Counted from the first letter of the stretch, positions 1 to 14,621 are shown. The stretch: 64,000 nucleotides of DNA from Bacillus sp. WMMC1349 (GCF_013155385.1 NZ_JABJUQ010000007.1:2524001-2588000), one strand, 5' to 3'. Numbers and translations: made by a program. Notes: generated by a model not told the origin, from the sequence alone.

Positions 1-48
1 AAGCCAAGCTATTTGCTCAAAAAATCCCCATCCGGCAAATGATGAGGA

Positions 49-1704
49 TTATACAGATTCTTTTTTAATGCCATCACTGTCTGGTTTTTCTGAAGGGGGA
101 TTTACTAGAGATAAGTCTAACACTTCTTCCAACGTTTTAACCGGAATGATGTGAATCCCTTTCATTTGTTTTAAGATCGATTGAACATTTTCATTTGGAA
201 TGATGACCGTTTTAGCACCTGCCAGTTTGGCTGCTTTAATTTTCGGGATCACACCACCGATCGGTTTCACTTGTCCGTGCAGGCTGATCTCTCCTGTCAT
301 TGCAACTGTGTGGTCGATAGGAATTTTATGGATCGCTGAAAAAATACCGACTGCCATTGCAATTCCTGCTGATGGACCATCAACAGGTATCCCGCCTGGA
401 AAGTTGATATGAATATCATAATCAGATGCTTTAACACCCATTGTTCTTAAAACAGTCATAACATTTTCAAGTGAACCCTTTGCCATGCTTTTTCGACGAA
501 TCGATTTTGTCTGGTTGCCAATATTCTCTTCCTCTGCAATCCCGGTAATATTGATCGACCCTTTATCAAGCGCCTGATTAACAGTCACTTCAATTTCAAG
601 CAAAGCACCGCTGTTTGGACCATGAACAGCCAGACCATTAACAATACCGATCTGTGGTTTTCTTCCGATTTTTTGTTCGTACTTCGGGGTGAGTTGACTG
701 GAATGGATAACCCATTCAATATCCTCAATAGTTACTTGTTCACGTTCTTCAGTCAGAGCCATTCCGGCAGCGATTTGCATCATATTAACGACTTCGCGTC
801 CATTTCTTGCGTAATTTGTCAGAAGGTTGAGACCTTCATCTGTAACAAGTTTATTTATTTTTTCTGCTGCTTTTTTCGCAACTATTTTCAATTCAGGTTT
901 TTCAAGATCCCTGAAAAACACTTCAAGACATCTGGAGCGAATTGCAGGCGGAATTTCTTCAGGCATTCTTGTTGTTGCACCAATTAATCTAAAATCCGCT
1001 GGTAATCCATTCTGGAAAATATCATGAATGTGTTTTGGAATTTGGGTGTTTTCCTCACTATAATAAGCGCTTTCTAAAAATACTTTTCGGTCTTCAAGAA
1101 CCTTTAGCATTTTATTCATTTGAATCGGATGAAGTTCACCGATTTCATCGATAAATAACACACCCCCATGCGCATGTGTGACAGCACCCTGTTTTGGCTG
1201 AGGAATACCTGCCTGACCCATTGCTCCAGCTCCTTGATAAATCGGATCATGAACTGACCCAATCAACGGATCAGCGATACCCCTTTCATCAAAACGCGCT
1301 GTTGTCGCATCAAGTTCCACAAATACAGAGCCTTCTTGAAACGGTGAACACCGATTTTTTTTCGCTTCTTCCAAAACAAGCCGCGCAGCTGCAGTTTTTC
1401 CCACTCCAGGGGGACCATATACGATGACATGCTGGGGATTAGGGCCGCAAAGAGCGGCTTTTAGTGCTTTGATTCCATCTTCTTGTCCGACAATGTCTTG
1501 AAAATTTGTCGGTCTTACTTTTTCTGATAAAGGTTCTGATAAATGAATGGCTCTCATCTTTCTGAGCTGTTCCATCTCTTTTCTGGACTCTCTATCTATC
1601 GAGACCTTTTGTGTTCGTTGGTTTTTAAGCAAATTCCAAAAATATAAACCGATGATAATGCCAAAAAATAATTGTACAAAAAGTGCAATACTAGTCCAAC
1701 TCAA
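49..1704 (-). CDS. lonB: ATP-dependent Lon-like protease LonB
   Basis: Membrane-anchored AAA+ serine protease of the LonB type, about 551 residues. It has one N-terminal membrane segment (residues about 5-25), a Walker A motif GPPGVGKT near 97-104, Walker B LFIDEIGE, and a C-terminal Lon protease domain with the catalytic serine in DGPSAG near 445 and the partner lysine in IPKIKAAK near 488. I chose the TTG start at 1704: GGGAGGG sits 7 bases upstream, and the protein then begins SWTSIALF as in B. subtilis LonB. An ATG 33 bases further upstream would add a leader absent from the family. Known role in B. subtilis: forespore protease. It lies next to clpX as expected; the usual lonA neighbour would be off the left edge. 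Confidence 0.95.
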   Translation of the reverse strand: MSWTSIALFVQLFFGIIIGLYFWNLLKNQRTQKVSIDRESRKEMEQLRKMRAIHLSEPLSEKVRPTNFQDIVGQEDGIKALKAALCGPNPQHVIVYGPPGVGKTAAARLVLEEAKKNRCSPFQEGSVFVELDATTARFDERGIADPLIGSVHDPIYQGAGAMGQAGIPQPKQGAVTHAHGGVLFIDEIGELHPIQMNKMLKVLEDRKVFLESAYYSEENTQIPKHIHDIFQNGLPADFRLIGATTRMPEEIPPAIRSRCLEVFFRDLEKPELKIVAKKAAEKINKLVTDEGLNLLTNYARNGREVVNMMQIAAGMALTEEREQVTIEDIEWVIHSSQLTPKYEQKIGRKPQIGIVNGLAVHGPNSGALLEIEVTVNQALDKGSINITGIAEEENIGNQTKSIRRKSMAKGSLENVMTVLRTMGVKASDYDIHINFPGGIPVDGPSAGIAMAVGIFSAIHKIPIDHTVAMTGEISLHGQVKPIGGVIPKIKAAKLAGAKTVIIPNENVQSILKQMKGIHIIPVKTLEEVLDLSLVNPPSEKPDSDGIKKESV

Positions 1705-1752
1705 ACTCTGGTCCCTCCCTGAAATGGTTTCGTTCATAATCGTCTGTCAAAT

Positions 1753-1781
1753 AGTATTTCCTGATCAAGAAGGGAATAAAC
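1753..1781 (-). promoter_or_regulatory. candidate sigma-F promoter of lonB
   Basis: On the minus strand GTTTA is followed after 15 bases by GGAAATACT, which fits the sigma-F -10 pattern GGnnAnAnT completely and the -35 GYATA at four of five positions. It lies about 50-75 bases before the chosen lonB start. lonB is known to be under sigma-F in B. subtilis; the exact promoter here is inference from the match. Confidence 0.5.
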
Positions 1782-2000
1782 GTTTAGCCGAGATAATTTT
1801 GTTATAATTTACAGTTCTGTTTTTCACTTTGACATTATACGGGAACGGACTAACTATAACCTTTATTCGGTTAGATGATGTTTCATTCAGCCATTACTAT
1901 TTGCTAAGAAACACGTTGAAATATACAAAAAGTTGAAGTAAGACGTGTTCGGCCATATTGTATTGTGATACGACATTAGCCTGGCTCTTTTTGAAACAAT

Positions 2001-2043
2001 AAAAAAGCAAGCGGAGAAACACGACTTATGTTTCTTCACTTGC
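2001..2043 (-). terminator. intrinsic terminator of clpX
   Basis: Imperfect hairpin pairing GCAAGtGaAGAAACA with TGTTTCTcCgCTTGC on the minus strand, followed by CTTTTTTATT. It lies about 30 bases after the clpX stop. Confidence 0.85.
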
Positions 2044-2071
2044 TTTCATTTTTATTGGACAGTCCTAAGAC

Positions 2072-3337
2072 TTAAGCAGATGTTTTTTTATTTTTTTTTA
2101 CGACAGTACCATCTTTTAATACAAGACGGGGTGGTTCACCTTCAGTAACCGTTTCACCCGTGATGACACATTTTTCAATATCGTCGCGTGACGGTAGATC
2201 AAACATGACATCAAGCATGATTCCTTCAATAATAGAACGAAGTCCACGCGCTCCTGTTTTGCGTTCAATTGCTTTTTTAGCAATTTCTGTAAGTGCATCA
2301 TCTTCAAACACAAGTTCCACATTATCCAATTCAAGCATTTTCGAATACTGTTTCACAAGGGCATTTTTCGGTTTTGTCAAAATGTCAACCAATGCTTCTT
2401 CATCAAGTGGCTCAAGACTAGCGATAATCGGAAGTCTGCCAATGAATTCCGGAATCAGTCCGAAACGAAGTAAATCTTCAGGAAGGACTTTGGAAAGAAG
2501 TGTTTCTTTTTCCAGTGCTTCATGTTTGTTATCAGAGCCGAAGCCAATCACTTTCTGACCGAGACGACGTTTAATGATTTGCTCAATCCCGTCAAAAGCT
2601 CCACCACAAATAAAGAGAATGTTGGTTGTGTCGATTTGGATAAATTCTTGATGCGGGTGCTTTCTTCCACCTTGAGGAGGAACGCTAGCAACTGTGCCTT
2701 CAAGAATTTTAAGCAGTGCCTGTTGGACACCTTCTCCTGAGACATCACGAGTAATTGATGGGTTCTCTGATTTTCTTGCGACTTTATCAATTTCATCGAT
2801 GTATATAATTCCTTTTTCGGCTTTTTCCACATCATAGTCTGCTGCTTGAATAAGCTTAAGCAAAATATTTTCCACATCTTCACCGACATAGCCTGCCTCT
2901 GTAAGAGAAGTAGCATCAGCAATCGCAAACGGTACATTTAAGATGCGAGCTAACGTTTGCGCAAGAAGTGTTTTACCACTCCCTGTCGGACCGATCATCG
3001 AAATATTACTTTTTGACAGTTCGACATCATCGACCTTACTGTTGGAATTAATCCGTTTATAATGGTTGTAGACAGCTACAGCCAGAGATTTTTTCGCCTG
3101 ATCTTGACCGATTACATATTCATCAAGAATTTCACGAATTTCCTTTGGTTTAGGGACATCTTTAAATTCTACTTCCTCTTCTGAACCCAGTTCTTCCTCA
3201 ACGATTTCTGTGCAAAGTTCAATGCACTCATCACATATATATACACCAGGTCCGGCGACAAGCTTACGTACCTGTTCCTGTGTTTTTCCACAAAACGAGC
3301 ATTTTAATTGTCCTTTTTCCTCGTTGAATTTAAACAT
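2072..3337 (-). CDS. clpX: ATP-dependent Clp protease ATP-binding subunit ClpX
   Basis: Unfoldase of the ClpXP protease, 421 residues, normal length. The N-terminal zinc-binding domain has cysteines at 13, 16, 35 and 38. Walker A GPTGSGKT is at 116-123, the GYVG pore loop near 150, Walker B IIYIDEID near 180, the IGF tripeptide that docks on ClpP in the loop near 270, and sensor 2 GARGLRSI near 365. The start has AAGGGGTGA upstream. It is separated from tig by about 250 bases with a terminator between, so it is probably transcribed on its own. Selects and unfolds substrates in the cytoplasm. Confidence 0.98.
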   Translation of the reverse strand: MFKFNEEKGQLKCSFCGKTQEQVRKLVAGPGVYICDECIELCTEIVEEELGSEEEVEFKDVPKPKEIREILDEYVIGQDQAKKSLAVAVYNHYKRINSNSKVDDVELSKSNISMIGPTGSGKTLLAQTLARILNVPFAIADATSLTEAGYVGEDVENILLKLIQAADYDVEKAEKGIIYIDEIDKVARKSENPSITRDVSGEGVQQALLKILEGTVASVPPQGGRKHPHQEFIQIDTTNILFICGGAFDGIEQIIKRRLGQKVIGFGSDNKHEALEKETLLSKVLPEDLLRFGLIPEFIGRLPIIASLEPLDEEALVDILTKPKNALVKQYSKMLELDNVELVFEDDALTEIAKKAIERKTGARGLRSIIEGIMLDVMFDLPSRDDIEKCVITGETVTEGEPPRLVLKDGTVVKKNKKTSA

Positions 3338-3536
3338 TCTTTCACCCCTTATATCCTTGTCATTGGTGTTTCTCAGTCAGAGAAACATCTCTTGTAAAGC
3401 TTCGTTCGATTATGTATCTGCATTTTACCATACTTTTTGTGATTCTGGACCGCTTCCGCTCATATTCAATATGTATGTTGATCAGCTCGACATTATCTAT
3501 CTTTCCCAAAGAAAAGGCGATAAGTCAAAATTGTAT

Positions 3537-3571
3537 AAAACAAGGCACGAAACATTCGCGCCCTTGTTTTA
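3537..3571 (-). terminator. intrinsic terminator of tig
   Basis: Hairpin AAAACAAGG...CCTTGTTTT just after the tig stop on the minus strand, with a T-containing tail. The stem is near-symmetric, so it could act in both directions. Confidence 0.8.
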
Positions 3572-3594
3572 TTATGATTATTTCACGAAACAGA

Positions 3595-4869
3595 TTAACG
3601 GTTTTCTACAAGGAAATCAATGGCTTTGCGAACTTTCAAGTCCTCTTTCATTCCATCTGTAGATCCGATCGCTTGCTTAATATTTTCAACAGGCATTTGA
3701 TAAGCCTCAGCTAATTTAGAAACTTCCTCTTCAACTTCTTCATCTGTCACTTGAAGATTTTCAGCTTTTGCAATGGCTTCAAGAGTCAAATTCGATTTAA
3801 CGCGTTTTTCAGCGTCTTCTTTCATCTGCTCTTTCAGCGCATCTTCATCTTGGCCTGAGAATTGGAAGTATAGCTCTAAATTCATACCTTGCATTTGTAG
3901 ACGCTGTTCGAACTCTTTCATCATGCGGTCAAGCTCTGTTTGAATCATCACCTGAGGAATACTGACTTCAGCATTTTCAGCAGCTTTCATGATTAGTTCT
4001 TCGCGAAATTTTGCATCCGCTTCATTCTCTTTTGTTTCTTCAAGACGTTTTTTCGTTTTTTCAGTTAGTTCAGAAAGTGTTTCAACTTCTTCATCAACAT
4101 CTTTTGCAAACTCGTCATCAAGATCAGGAAGCTCTTTTGTTTTAATTTCGTGAATTTTCACTTTGAAAACAGCAGGTTTACCTGCTAAGTCTTCCGCATG
4201 GTATTCCTCTGGGAATGTCACTTCAACTTCTTTTTCAGCACCGGCTTCAAGTCCGGCAAGCTGCTCTTCAAAACCTGGAATGAAAGAACCTGAACCGATT
4301 TCAAGAGAATAGTTTTCTGCTTTACCGCCTTCAAACGGTTCGTTGTCAACAAAGCCTTCGAAGTCAAGGACAACAGTATCGCCTTCTTCTGTTTTACCGT
4401 CTTCTTTGACAACAAGTTCTGCTTGACGCTCTTGAAGAGACTTAAGTTCATTTTGAACATCTTCATCGGTTACGGCTGTATCGTCTTTTTCAATACCGAG
4501 TCCTTTGTATTCACCAAGTTTCACTTCTGGTTTAACTGTGACTTTTGCAGTAAAAATCAAGTTTTCGCCCTTTTCGATTTTTTCAACATCGATCTCCGGA
4601 CGGTCAACAGGTTCGATACCCGCTTCTTCAATCGCTTTCGGATATTCGACTGGAAGTAAGATATCCAAAGCATCCTGATAAAGTGCTTCAACACCAAAAC
4701 GCTGTTCAAACAGACCGCGCGGCACTTTTCCTTTACGGAATCCAGGGATGGATACTTTTTTCACTACTTTTTTAAATGCATCATCAAGCGCTTTATTAAA
4801 GGTTTCAGCAGTTACCTCAACCGTTAAAACGCCTTCGTTTCCTTCTTGTTTTTCCCATTTTACTGACAT
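3595..4869 (-). CDS. tig: trigger factor (ribosome-associated peptidyl-prolyl isomerase)
   Basis: Trigger factor, 424 residues. The N-terminal ribosome-binding domain carries the signature GFRKGKVP near residues 43-50. The FKBP-type isomerase domain lies at about 160-245 ([20 protein letters not shown]). The helical C-terminal chaperone domain ends in the typical LVENR. It binds nascent chains at the ribosome exit. Gene order tig-clpX is the conserved Bacillus one. A clear RBS (GGAGGGAAACAC) precedes the ATG. Confidence 0.98.
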   Translation of the reverse strand: MSVKWEKQEGNEGVLTVEVTAETFNKALDDAFKKVVKKVSIPGFRKGKVPRGLFEQRFGVEALYQDALDILLPVEYPKAIEEAGIEPVDRPEIDVEKIEKGENLIFTAKVTVKPEVKLGEYKGLGIEKDDTAVTDEDVQNELKSLQERQAELVVKEDGKTEEGDTVVLDFEGFVDNEPFEGGKAENYSLEIGSGSFIPGFEEQLAGLEAGAEKEVEVTFPEEYHAEDLAGKPAVFKVKIHEIKTKELPDLDDEFAKDVDEEVETLSELTEKTKKRLEETKENEADAKFREELIMKAAENAEVSIPQVMIQTELDRMMKEFEQRLQMQGMNLELYFQFSGQDEDALKEQMKEDAEKRVKSNLTLEAIAKAENLQVTDEEVEEEVSKLAEAYQMPVENIKQAIGSTDGMKEDLKVRKAIDFLVENR

Positions 4870-5081
4870 GTGTTTCCCTCCAAAATCTATTCAGGTTGTG
4901 TCGGTTTTCCATTTTAAAACAAGCTAACGGCTACGTCCAAAGAAAGCTCTTCAGTTTTTGCACTTCCTAAACAGCCATCATTATGTACAAGTCTATAATG
5001 AAACTATAGCTGCAAACGGAACCATCCGTTTTTGCAAATACAACCACTATATTATAACATAATGCTTTCTGCTTTCAACAT

Positions 5082-6083
5082 TTACAAATAAGAAAATTCT
5101 TCTATGTTCTTTATCGTTGCACACGCTTCTTCAAGAAGATGATCATCAAATGAATAAAGTATGCGGAGTTCATCTTTTTCAATATCAATACCGTGCATTT
5201 CATAACCGACTTTGTGCAAAGCAGCAGCCCAAAGCTGGTCATCTGAAAATTTGGGTTGAAAAGGGTATAACACATATAGGTGTCTGCGCCATAACCCTTC
5301 AACAGCTTGATAAAGCGAAGGGTTTTCATTCCCTAGCGTGTCATCCAGCACATTGAGAACATTCTTTAATACCGGCACCATGTCCGGTTGAACCGCTTTA
5401 TTCGGGTGGATCGTCATCATTTCGCCAAATTTTGTGACCGATACCGGTTTTCCATAGTCTGATTCCGCAAGTAATTGCAAAATCATCGTTTTTACAACGG
5501 GATGACCATTTTGGTTTTGTAAAATCGTTTTTAATAAACCGATGAATTTTGTTATGTTACGATCCTTTAACGTGTGAACTAGCTTAACCTGTTCCTCCGT
5601 ATTGTTTAACAAACTCTCCTGAAATTGTCCCTCCAATGGTTCTTCTGTCATATCCTCGATATCAGGAGCCTCTGTCATCTTGCGGCTGAATTCAAGCAGT
5701 TTATAAAATTGTTCTGCACTTTCAGGAGGTAGTTTGTTTTCTTGGAGCACAGCTTCGAGCGTTTCTTTTACTTTTCCATATTGTCTCAACTGAATTAAAA
5801 TCGTCATATACACTTGCAAAACTGTAAAATAGTGGCCATGACCTTCCTTTAACATTTTTTCACAAATTCCTCTAGCTTGTTCTAACTCACCGATTTCCAG
5901 GAAGCAGATAGCCATTCCTAAATATAGATCTGATTCATCATTGTCATAGTTTTTGGCCTCAGAAAACAGCTGTAGCGCCTCATGATATTTTTTTTCCTTA
6001 AGGGCAAACATTCCTTTATGGACTAACCGCTCCTTTACATTAGGAAACGGGATGATCTTTGAGTTTTTCTTGTCATGCTTCAT
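5082..6083 (-). CDS. ysoA: tetratricopeptide-repeat protein YsoA
   Basis: Cytoplasmic protein of 333 residues built from helical pairs. A TPR-like unit at about 20-85 (ALKEKKYHEALQLFSEAK, then LYLGMAICFLEIGELEQA) shows the A/G/Y spacing of the motif. Position between tig and leuD is that of B. subtilis ysoA, which has a similar length. No enzymatic motif is visible; its function is unknown to me, and TPR proteins usually act as binding scaffolds. It has no obvious operon partner. Confidence 0.88.
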   Translation of the reverse strand: MKHDKKNSKIIPFPNVKERLVHKGMFALKEKKYHEALQLFSEAKNYDNDESDLYLGMAICFLEIGELEQARGICEKMLKEGHGHYFTVLQVYMTILIQLRQYGKVKETLEAVLQENKLPPESAEQFYKLLEFSRKMTEAPDIEDMTEEPLEGQFQESLLNNTEEQVKLVHTLKDRNITKFIGLLKTILQNQNGHPVVKTMILQLLAESDYGKPVSVTKFGEMMTIHPNKAVQPDMVPVLKNVLNVLDDTLGNENPSLYQAVEGLWRRHLYVLYPFQPKFSDDQLWAAALHKVGYEMHGIDIEKDELRILYSFDDHLLEEACATIKNIEEFSYL

Positions 6084-6192
6084 TCCTTAGTTCCTTTCAG
6101 GCACTTTATTTTTATCAAGTGTAACAACCTGAGCCGCCAAAAACAAGGAAACTAAGGTTGGCTCTTTTTTAAGTCCTTTGCGCTCTCTCTAG

Positions 6193-6226
6193 AAAAAAAG
6201 CTTCCGAAAAATATCGGAAAGCTTTT
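6193..6226 (-). terminator. terminator of the ilv-leu operon
   Basis: Strong hairpin AAAGCTTTCCGA...TCGGAAGCTTT on the minus strand followed by TTTTTTC, directly after leuD. It marks the end of the ilvBHC-leuABCD transcript. Confidence 0.9.
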
Positions 6227-6228
6227 GT

Positions 6229-6828
6229 TTAAACTTGAAGCCAGGTGCTTCGCTGATTTTCAAACTGTTCAATTTCATCTTCGAGCAGTAATGTTAATGA
6301 AATTTCATCATAGCCATTCATCAGCATTTCTCGCCAATGCTGGTCAACTTCAAATGGAGTCTGTTTTCCGTTATCATCTGTCAGCATTTGTTCTTGGAGA
6401 TCAACTGTCAGTAAACAAGACTGATGCTCATATTGCTCTAAAAACCCTTTCCATATTTCATATGGCAAACGAATGGGCAGCATCCCATTTTTAAAGCAAT
6501 TTTGATGAAAAATATCAGCAAAAGACGGGGCAATGATTATTTTAAAACCGTAATCGCCCAATGCCCATGGTGCATGCTCTCTTGAAGAACCACAACCAAA
6601 GTTTTCACCTGCAATTAAAATGGAGGCTTCTTCATATTCAGGTTGATTAAGTTCAAACTTAGGATTGGGTTTACCATCTTCTAAATACCTCCAATCAAAG
6701 AAAGCAAAACGCCCATATCCTGTCCTTTCAATCCGTTTTAAAAATTGTTTAGGAATGATTTGATCTGTGTCTACATTAATTCTATTTAATACAGCCACTT
6801 TTCCAGTATGTTTTATTAAAGGCTCCAT
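6229..6828 (-). CDS. leuD: 3-isopropylmalate dehydratase small subunit
   Basis: Small subunit (199 residues) of isopropylmalate isomerase, the swivel domain that pairs with LeuC to convert 2- to 3-isopropylmalate. Signature segments are visible: NVDTDQIIPKQFL near 20 and GENFGCGSSREHAPWAL near 75-90, which binds substrate. It is the last gene of the leu operon, 12 bases after leuC. Confidence 0.97.
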   Translation of the reverse strand: MEPLIKHTGKVAVLNRINVDTDQIIPKQFLKRIERTGYGRFAFFDWRYLEDGKPNPKFELNQPEYEEASILIAGENFGCGSSREHAPWALGDYGFKIIIAPSFADIFHQNCFKNGMLPIRLPYEIWKGFLEQYEHQSCLLTVDLQEQMLTDDNGKQTPFEVDQHWREMLMNGYDEISLTLLLEDEIEQFENQRSTWLQV

Positions 6829-6840
6829 GTATACACTTCC

Positions 6841-8259
6841 TTATACAACTGTTTTCTCGCAACCATATTTTCTAACATCAACAAAGTGTCCGTGAATGGC
6901 TGCCAGTGCAGCCATTGCCGGACTGACAAGATGGGTTCTGGCGCCTTTTCCTTGTCTGCCTTCAAAATTCCGGTTGGAAGTAGAAGCACAGCGCTCACCT
7001 TCAGGGACAACATCGTTATTCATACTCAAGCACATGCTGCATCCCGATTCTCTCCATTCAAAACCGGCCGCTTGGAAAATCTCATGAAGTCCTTCTTTTT
7101 CAGCCTGAAGTTTGATGCTTTGCGAGCCGGGGACAATCATTGCCCTGACACCGTCAGCTACCTGTTGACCTTTTATCATTTCTGCCGCCTGCCTGAGATC
7201 TGTCATCCGTGAATTTGTACATGACCCGATAAAAACATGTTGAATTTTGATATCTTCCATTTTTTCGTATGGTTTAAGACCCATATATTTATAGGCATGC
7301 AATGCTTCTTTTTTGTCATCCTCACTGTCAAATGCTTCAGGACCTGGAATCACTTCACTTATTGGTAATACCATTCCCGGATTAATACCCCATGTGACCA
7401 TTGGGGCAATCTCATCTCCATCTAAAACAATGATCCGATCATAAATAGCTCCGGGGTCAGTACGCAAACCTTTCCATTCTGCGACAGCTTTATCAAATTC
7501 CCTGCCTTTCGGAGCATATTTTTTTGATTTCACATACTCAAAGGTGATATCATCAGGTGCAATGAGTCCGGCCCTTGCCCCAGCTTCAATTGACATATTG
7601 CAAACTGTCATCCGTTCATCCATTGACATGTTTCGAAACACTTCACCGGTATATTCAATAATATATCCTGCACCAAATTTAACCCCATATTTCCCAATAA
7701 TAGCAAGAATCACATCTTTTGCTGTTACACCTTTTTGCAGTTTACCATCAACACGAATTTCAAGTGTTTTCGGTTTTTGCTGCCAAAGCGTCTGGGTTGA
7801 GAGAACGTGTTCGACCTCACTTGTTCCAATTCCGAAAGAGAGCGCACCGAATGCTCCGTGTGTTGATGTATGACTATCACCACAGACAATCGTTTTTCCC
7901 GGAAGTGTTAAACCAAGTTCAGGTCCAATGACATGAACGATTCCCTGATCAACACTTGCCAAATCCGCCAGCCGGATACCAAACTCTGCACAGTTTCGTT
8001 CAAGTGCACCAATCTGACGTTTGGCGATTTCATCTTTGATCTCATAACGATTTACAGTTGGAATATTATGATCCATCGTCGCAAACGTACAATCAGGTCT
8101 CCTGACTTTTCTCCCTTTTTGCCTTAATCCTTCAAATGCTTGAGGTGAAGTGACCTCATGTATCAAATGCAGATCAATATATAAAAGATCTGGTTTTCCT
8201 TCTCCTTTTTTGACAACATGCTGATCCCAAATTTTTTCGATGATCGTTCGCGGCTTCAT
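6841..8259 (-). CDS. leuC: 3-isopropylmalate dehydratase large subunit
   Basis: Catalytic iron-sulfur subunit of isopropylmalate isomerase, about 472 residues. Cluster cysteines lie in GSCTNSR and in SGCSMC; the [12 protein letters not shown] segment is typical of the aconitase family. I chose the ATG at 8259 (protein begins [15 protein letters not shown]) because AAAGGAGGAAAG lies just before it; longer in-frame starts overlap leuB and lack an RBS. It follows leuB by 13 bases. Confidence 0.97.
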   Translation of the reverse strand: MKPRTIIEKIWDQHVVKKGEGKPDLLYIDLHLIHEVTSPQAFEGLRQKGRKVRRPDCTFATMDHNIPTVNRYEIKDEIAKRQIGALERNCAEFGIRLADLASVDQGIVHVIGPELGLTLPGKTIVCGDSHTSTHGAFGALSFGIGTSEVEHVLSTQTLWQQKPKTLEIRVDGKLQKGVTAKDVILAIIGKYGVKFGAGYIIEYTGEVFRNMSMDERMTVCNMSIEAGARAGLIAPDDITFEYVKSKKYAPKGREFDKAVAEWKGLRTDPGAIYDRIIVLDGDEIAPMVTWGINPGMVLPISEVIPGPEAFDSEDDKKEALHAYKYMGLKPYEKMEDIKIQHVFIGSCTNSRMTDLRQAAEMIKGQQVADGVRAMIVPGSQSIKLQAEKEGLHEIFQAAGFEWRESGCSMCLSMNNDVVPEGERCASTSNRNFEGRQGKGARTHLVSPAMAALAAIHGHFVDVRKYGCEKTVV

Positions 8260-8272
8260 CGGCTTTCCTCCT

Positions 8273-9385
8273 TTAAACATATGCGGACATGATATTAGAA
8301 ATCGCATGATCATCTGCCAATGCGGCTTTTACTGCTTCTGTCATCGACTTCGTACTACAATCAGTCGCACCTTTTGCTAAATCCTTCGTCCGTTTGCCTG
8401 ATTGCAACACTTGATCAACTGCCTGCTCCACGGCTTGCGCCTCTGCTTCAAGTCCGAATGATGTGCGGAGCATCATAGCTGCCGATAAAATCGCAGCCAG
8501 TGGGTTTGCGATATTTTGTCCTGCAATATCAGGTGCTGATCCATGTATTGGTTCATATAAATGAAGCCCTGAACTTGATAAGCTTGCTGAAGGAAGCATT
8601 CCAAGCGAACCTGTTAGCATAGATGCTTCATCACTCAAAATATCACCGAACATATTTTCAGTGACGATAATATCAAATTGAGCTGGCGCCTGAATGAGCT
8701 GCATTGCCGCATTGTCAACAAGCATATGATGAAGTTCGACATTTGGAAACTCATCTGCAATTTCTTCGGCAGTTTTTCGCCAAAGTTTGCTAGATTCAAG
8801 GACATTCGCTTTATCAACCGATGTTACTTTTCCTTTACGAGCTTGCGCCATACGAAAGGCTTCCCTGATGACTCTTTCCATCTCCGTTTTTTTATAAAAC
8901 AGTGTATCAACAACTTCCTGACTGCCATTTTGATTGACATATTGCTTACTCGGCTTTCCGAAATATAAGCCACCTGTTAGTTCTCGAACAATCACAAAGT
9001 CAACACCTTCGATATACTCCTTTTTTAATGGTGAGGCACTAGCAAGGCTTTCAAACACTTTAACTGGTCTCAAGTTCGCAAAAAGATCGAGCTGTTTGCG
9101 AATGCTTAACAATCCTTTTTCAGGTCTTAATTCAGAAGGATGTTGATCCCATTTAGGCCCACCTACCGCTCCGAGTAAAATGGCGTCCGCAGCTTTACAG
9201 GTGTTAACTGTTTCTTTAGGAAGCGGCACACCAGCCTCATCAAGTGCTGCTCCACCAATTAGCCCATATTCAAACTCAAATTGATGCTGATAATGTTCAG
9301 CAACACTTTTCAGGACATCTACAGCAGCCTCCAATACTTCAGGACCAATTCCATCACCGGGCAAAAGCACAATTTGTTTTTTCAA
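8273..9385 (-). CDS. leuB: 3-isopropylmalate dehydrogenase
   Basis: NAD-dependent decarboxylating dehydrogenase of leucine synthesis, about 370 residues. GDGIGPEV at the N-terminus, the substrate-binding region RPVKVFESL near 105, and the signature [19 protein letters not shown] near 250 are all present. The start is a TTG at 9385 ([11 protein letters not shown]): AAAGGAG lies 9 bases upstream, whereas an earlier TTG would sit only 2 bases from it. Cytoplasmic, third gene of the leu block. Confidence 0.96.
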   Translation of the reverse strand: MKKQIVLLPGDGIGPEVLEAAVDVLKSVAEHYQHQFEFEYGLIGGAALDEAGVPLPKETVNTCKAADAILLGAVGGPKWDQHPSELRPEKGLLSIRKQLDLFANLRPVKVFESLASASPLKKEYIEGVDFVIVRELTGGLYFGKPSKQYVNQNGSQEVVDTLFYKKTEMERVIREAFRMAQARKGKVTSVDKANVLESSKLWRKTAEEIADEFPNVELHHMLVDNAAMQLIQAPAQFDIIVTENMFGDILSDEASMLTGSLGMLPSASLSSSGLHLYEPIHGSAPDIAGQNIANPLAAILSAAMMLRTSFGLEAEAQAVEQAVDQVLQSGKRTKDLAKGATDCSTKSMTEAVKAALADDHAISNIMSAYV

Positions 9386-9410
9386 TTGAAACAAACTCCT
9401 TTCTTCTTCA

Positions 9411-12520
<3,110 letters not shown>

Positions 12521-12524
<4 letters not shown>

Positions 12525-14245
12525 GGTTTCACCCCCACCATTTCGTGTAATCCTTTTCCGGGCGCAACCATTGGAAATACTTTTTCAGCTTGTGTGACAT
12601 GAACATCGATGACCATCGGTTCATTTGCTGTCAAAGCAGTTTTCAACTTTTCTTCCGCTTCTTCTTCAGATGTAATTCGAACGCCTTTGATGCCGTAAGC
12701 TTCTGACAGCTTGATAAAATCCGGCTGAGACGTAAATTTAGAATGTGAATAACGTTCATCATAAAAGATTTCTTGCCATTGCCGGACCATCCCAAGACAA
12801 TTGTTATTTAAAATGACCACTTTGATCGGAAGTTTCAAATCATAGATGACTGATAACTCCTGTAATGTCATTTGAAAGCCTCCGTCCCCAAGTACAGCAA
12901 CAACTGTTGCATTTTGATCTGCCAGCTGTGCTCCGATCGCCGCCGGAAGACCAAATCCCATTGTGCCAAGCCCTCCTGATGTCACCCATCTGTTTGCTTT
13001 TTTAAATGGATAGAATTGTGCCGTCCACATCTGATGCTGGCCGACATCCGTTACTAAAATCGCTTCACCTTTTGTATAACGGTGAATGTACTCGATTAGT
13101 CTCTGTGGTTTAAAACTAGCCTCTCCACTTTCTTCATACCAAAGCGGATATTCGTTTTTCCAACTGGCAAGCTGGGCTTTCCATTCATCAGAATCACTAG
13201 GCTTTCCATTTTGTTTCAGCAGCTCTGTTAAAACAAGTTTGCTATCGCCAACAACCGGAATATGGGTATGAACATTTTTGCCGATCTCAGCCGGATCAAT
13301 ATCGATATGGGCGACTTTCGCATATTTTGCGAAATGCTGCAAATTCCCAGTCACCCGATCATCAAAACGAGCGCCAATACTAATCAATAAATCACTTTCG
13401 TACAAAGCCATGTTAGCAGCATAAGTTCCATGCATTCCTGCCATTCCGAGAAAAAGCGGATGGTCTGCCGGAAAACCGCCAAGCCCTAAAAGTGTATGAG
13501 TTACTGGAATTTGCTGCTGTTCAACATAATTTTTTAATTCTTCTGACGCTTTCCCATGCAAGACACCTGCTCCAGCCAAAATAACCGGTTTTTTGGCTCC
13601 GCTTACCGCCTCAACTAGTTTTCTGATTTGCAAATAATTCGGTTCTTTCGTCGGTTGATAGCCTGGCAGATCAATATCTTGTTCATAGCTAAACTCACCT
13701 TCTAAGACTGCAATATCTTTAGGAATATCGATTAAAACAGGACCCGGCCTTCCCGTCGTCGCAATGTGAAAGGCTTCTTTAATGATGCGCGGAAGGTCTT
13801 CAGTATTTCGAACCTGGTAACTATGTTTTGTAATCGGCATTGTGATCCCAAGAACATCTGCTTCTTGAAAAGCATCAGATCCGATAACAGAAGTTGCTAC
13901 TTGACCAGTGAAAACGACTAATGGCAATGAATCAATCATTGCATCAGCAAGACCTGTCACAAGATTAGTCGCACCAGGACCTGAAGTTGCAATGACAACC
14001 CCCGGTTTCCCAGAAATTCTCGCATATCCTTCTGCTGCATGAATCGCCCCTTGTTCATGACGTGTCAGCACATGAAATAACTCAGATTCGTACAGTTTGT
14101 CATAAATCGTCAACACTGCCCCGCCCGGATACCCATAGATGACTTCAACCTTTTCTTTTTTTAAAGCTTCAATCAGCATTGACGCCCCTGCCATTGTTTG
14201 TGTACATTGGGCATTTTCTGCATCCAACTGTACATTCGTTCCCAT
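12521..14245 (-). CDS. ilvB: acetolactate synthase large (catalytic) subunit
   Basis: Thiamine-diphosphate enzyme of 574 residues. The N-terminal TPP domain has YGYPGGAVL and the catalytic glutamate in [12 protein letters not shown] near 60; the central FAD-binding domain follows; the C-terminal [12 protein letters not shown] near 450 binds Mg-TPP. It carries out the first common step of branched-chain amino acid synthesis. First gene after the T-box leader. Confidence 0.98.
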
Positions 14246-14310
14246 TTACCTTCCTCCTCATCACTGCAAGTTATTAGTAATATGCGATGTCCAAGCATGC
14301 TTTTATAGCT

Positions 14311-14376
14311 AAAAAAACCTTCTCACCCACAATTGACACTGCTTTTCATCATCACAGGTCAAAAGGGGCGAAAAGG
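14311..14376 (-). terminator. T-box regulated attenuator terminator
   Basis: Eleven-pair stem: CCTTTTCGCCC (14366-14376) with GGGTGAGAAGG (14318-14328), one G-T pair at each of two positions, followed by seven T (14311-14317). It shares bases with the antiterminator, as expected for transcription attenuation. Confidence 0.88.
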
Positions 14377-14620
14377 CTTTTCTTTCCGCGGTACCACCCT
14401 TGTTCACGGCTTTTCAGCCGTCTCTTGGATAAAAATTATCCGAGTGATAACGAGTAAACTTATTCACGCTCACCCGGCCAACCCTACTAAACATGAAAAT
14501 CGTTCAGGCTGACACTCAGAGGGGAGTTCACTGCGAAGTCCATCACCGGTTTCCAGCATTCCCGGCTCTCTGCGGATGGAATATTTCGCTGCTACTTATC
14601 CTCTTCTACGTTTGTCTTTA
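14311..14620 (-). promoter_or_regulatory. leucine-specific T-box riboswitch leader of ilvB
   Basis: A T-box leader precedes ilvB. The conserved T-box core AGGGTGGTACCGCGG is at 14386-14402 (minus strand). A CTC codon at 14524-14526 follows GTGAA on the 3' side of stem I, the expected specifier position, and reads leucine (CUC is also the known specifier of the B. subtilis ilv-leu leader). Two exclusive structures can be drawn. In the antiterminator, AAGGG and GCG of the T-box pair with CGCCCCTT. In the terminator, that segment (CCTTTTCGCCC) pairs with GGGTGAGAAGG. Uncharged tRNA-Leu would favour read-through. A leader promoter is not obvious; it must lie near or within the 3' end of ilvE. Confidence 0.93.
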
Positions 14621-14621
14621 T

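Noticed and set aside
200-412. Plus-strand open frame inside lonB
   Set aside because: Shadow of the lonB reading frame; no RBS and the opposite strand is a clear LonB protein.
49-1737. Longer lonB with 11 extra N-terminal residues
   Set aside because: The TTG at 1704 has a well-spaced RBS and gives the family's N-terminus; the extra residues include that RBS.
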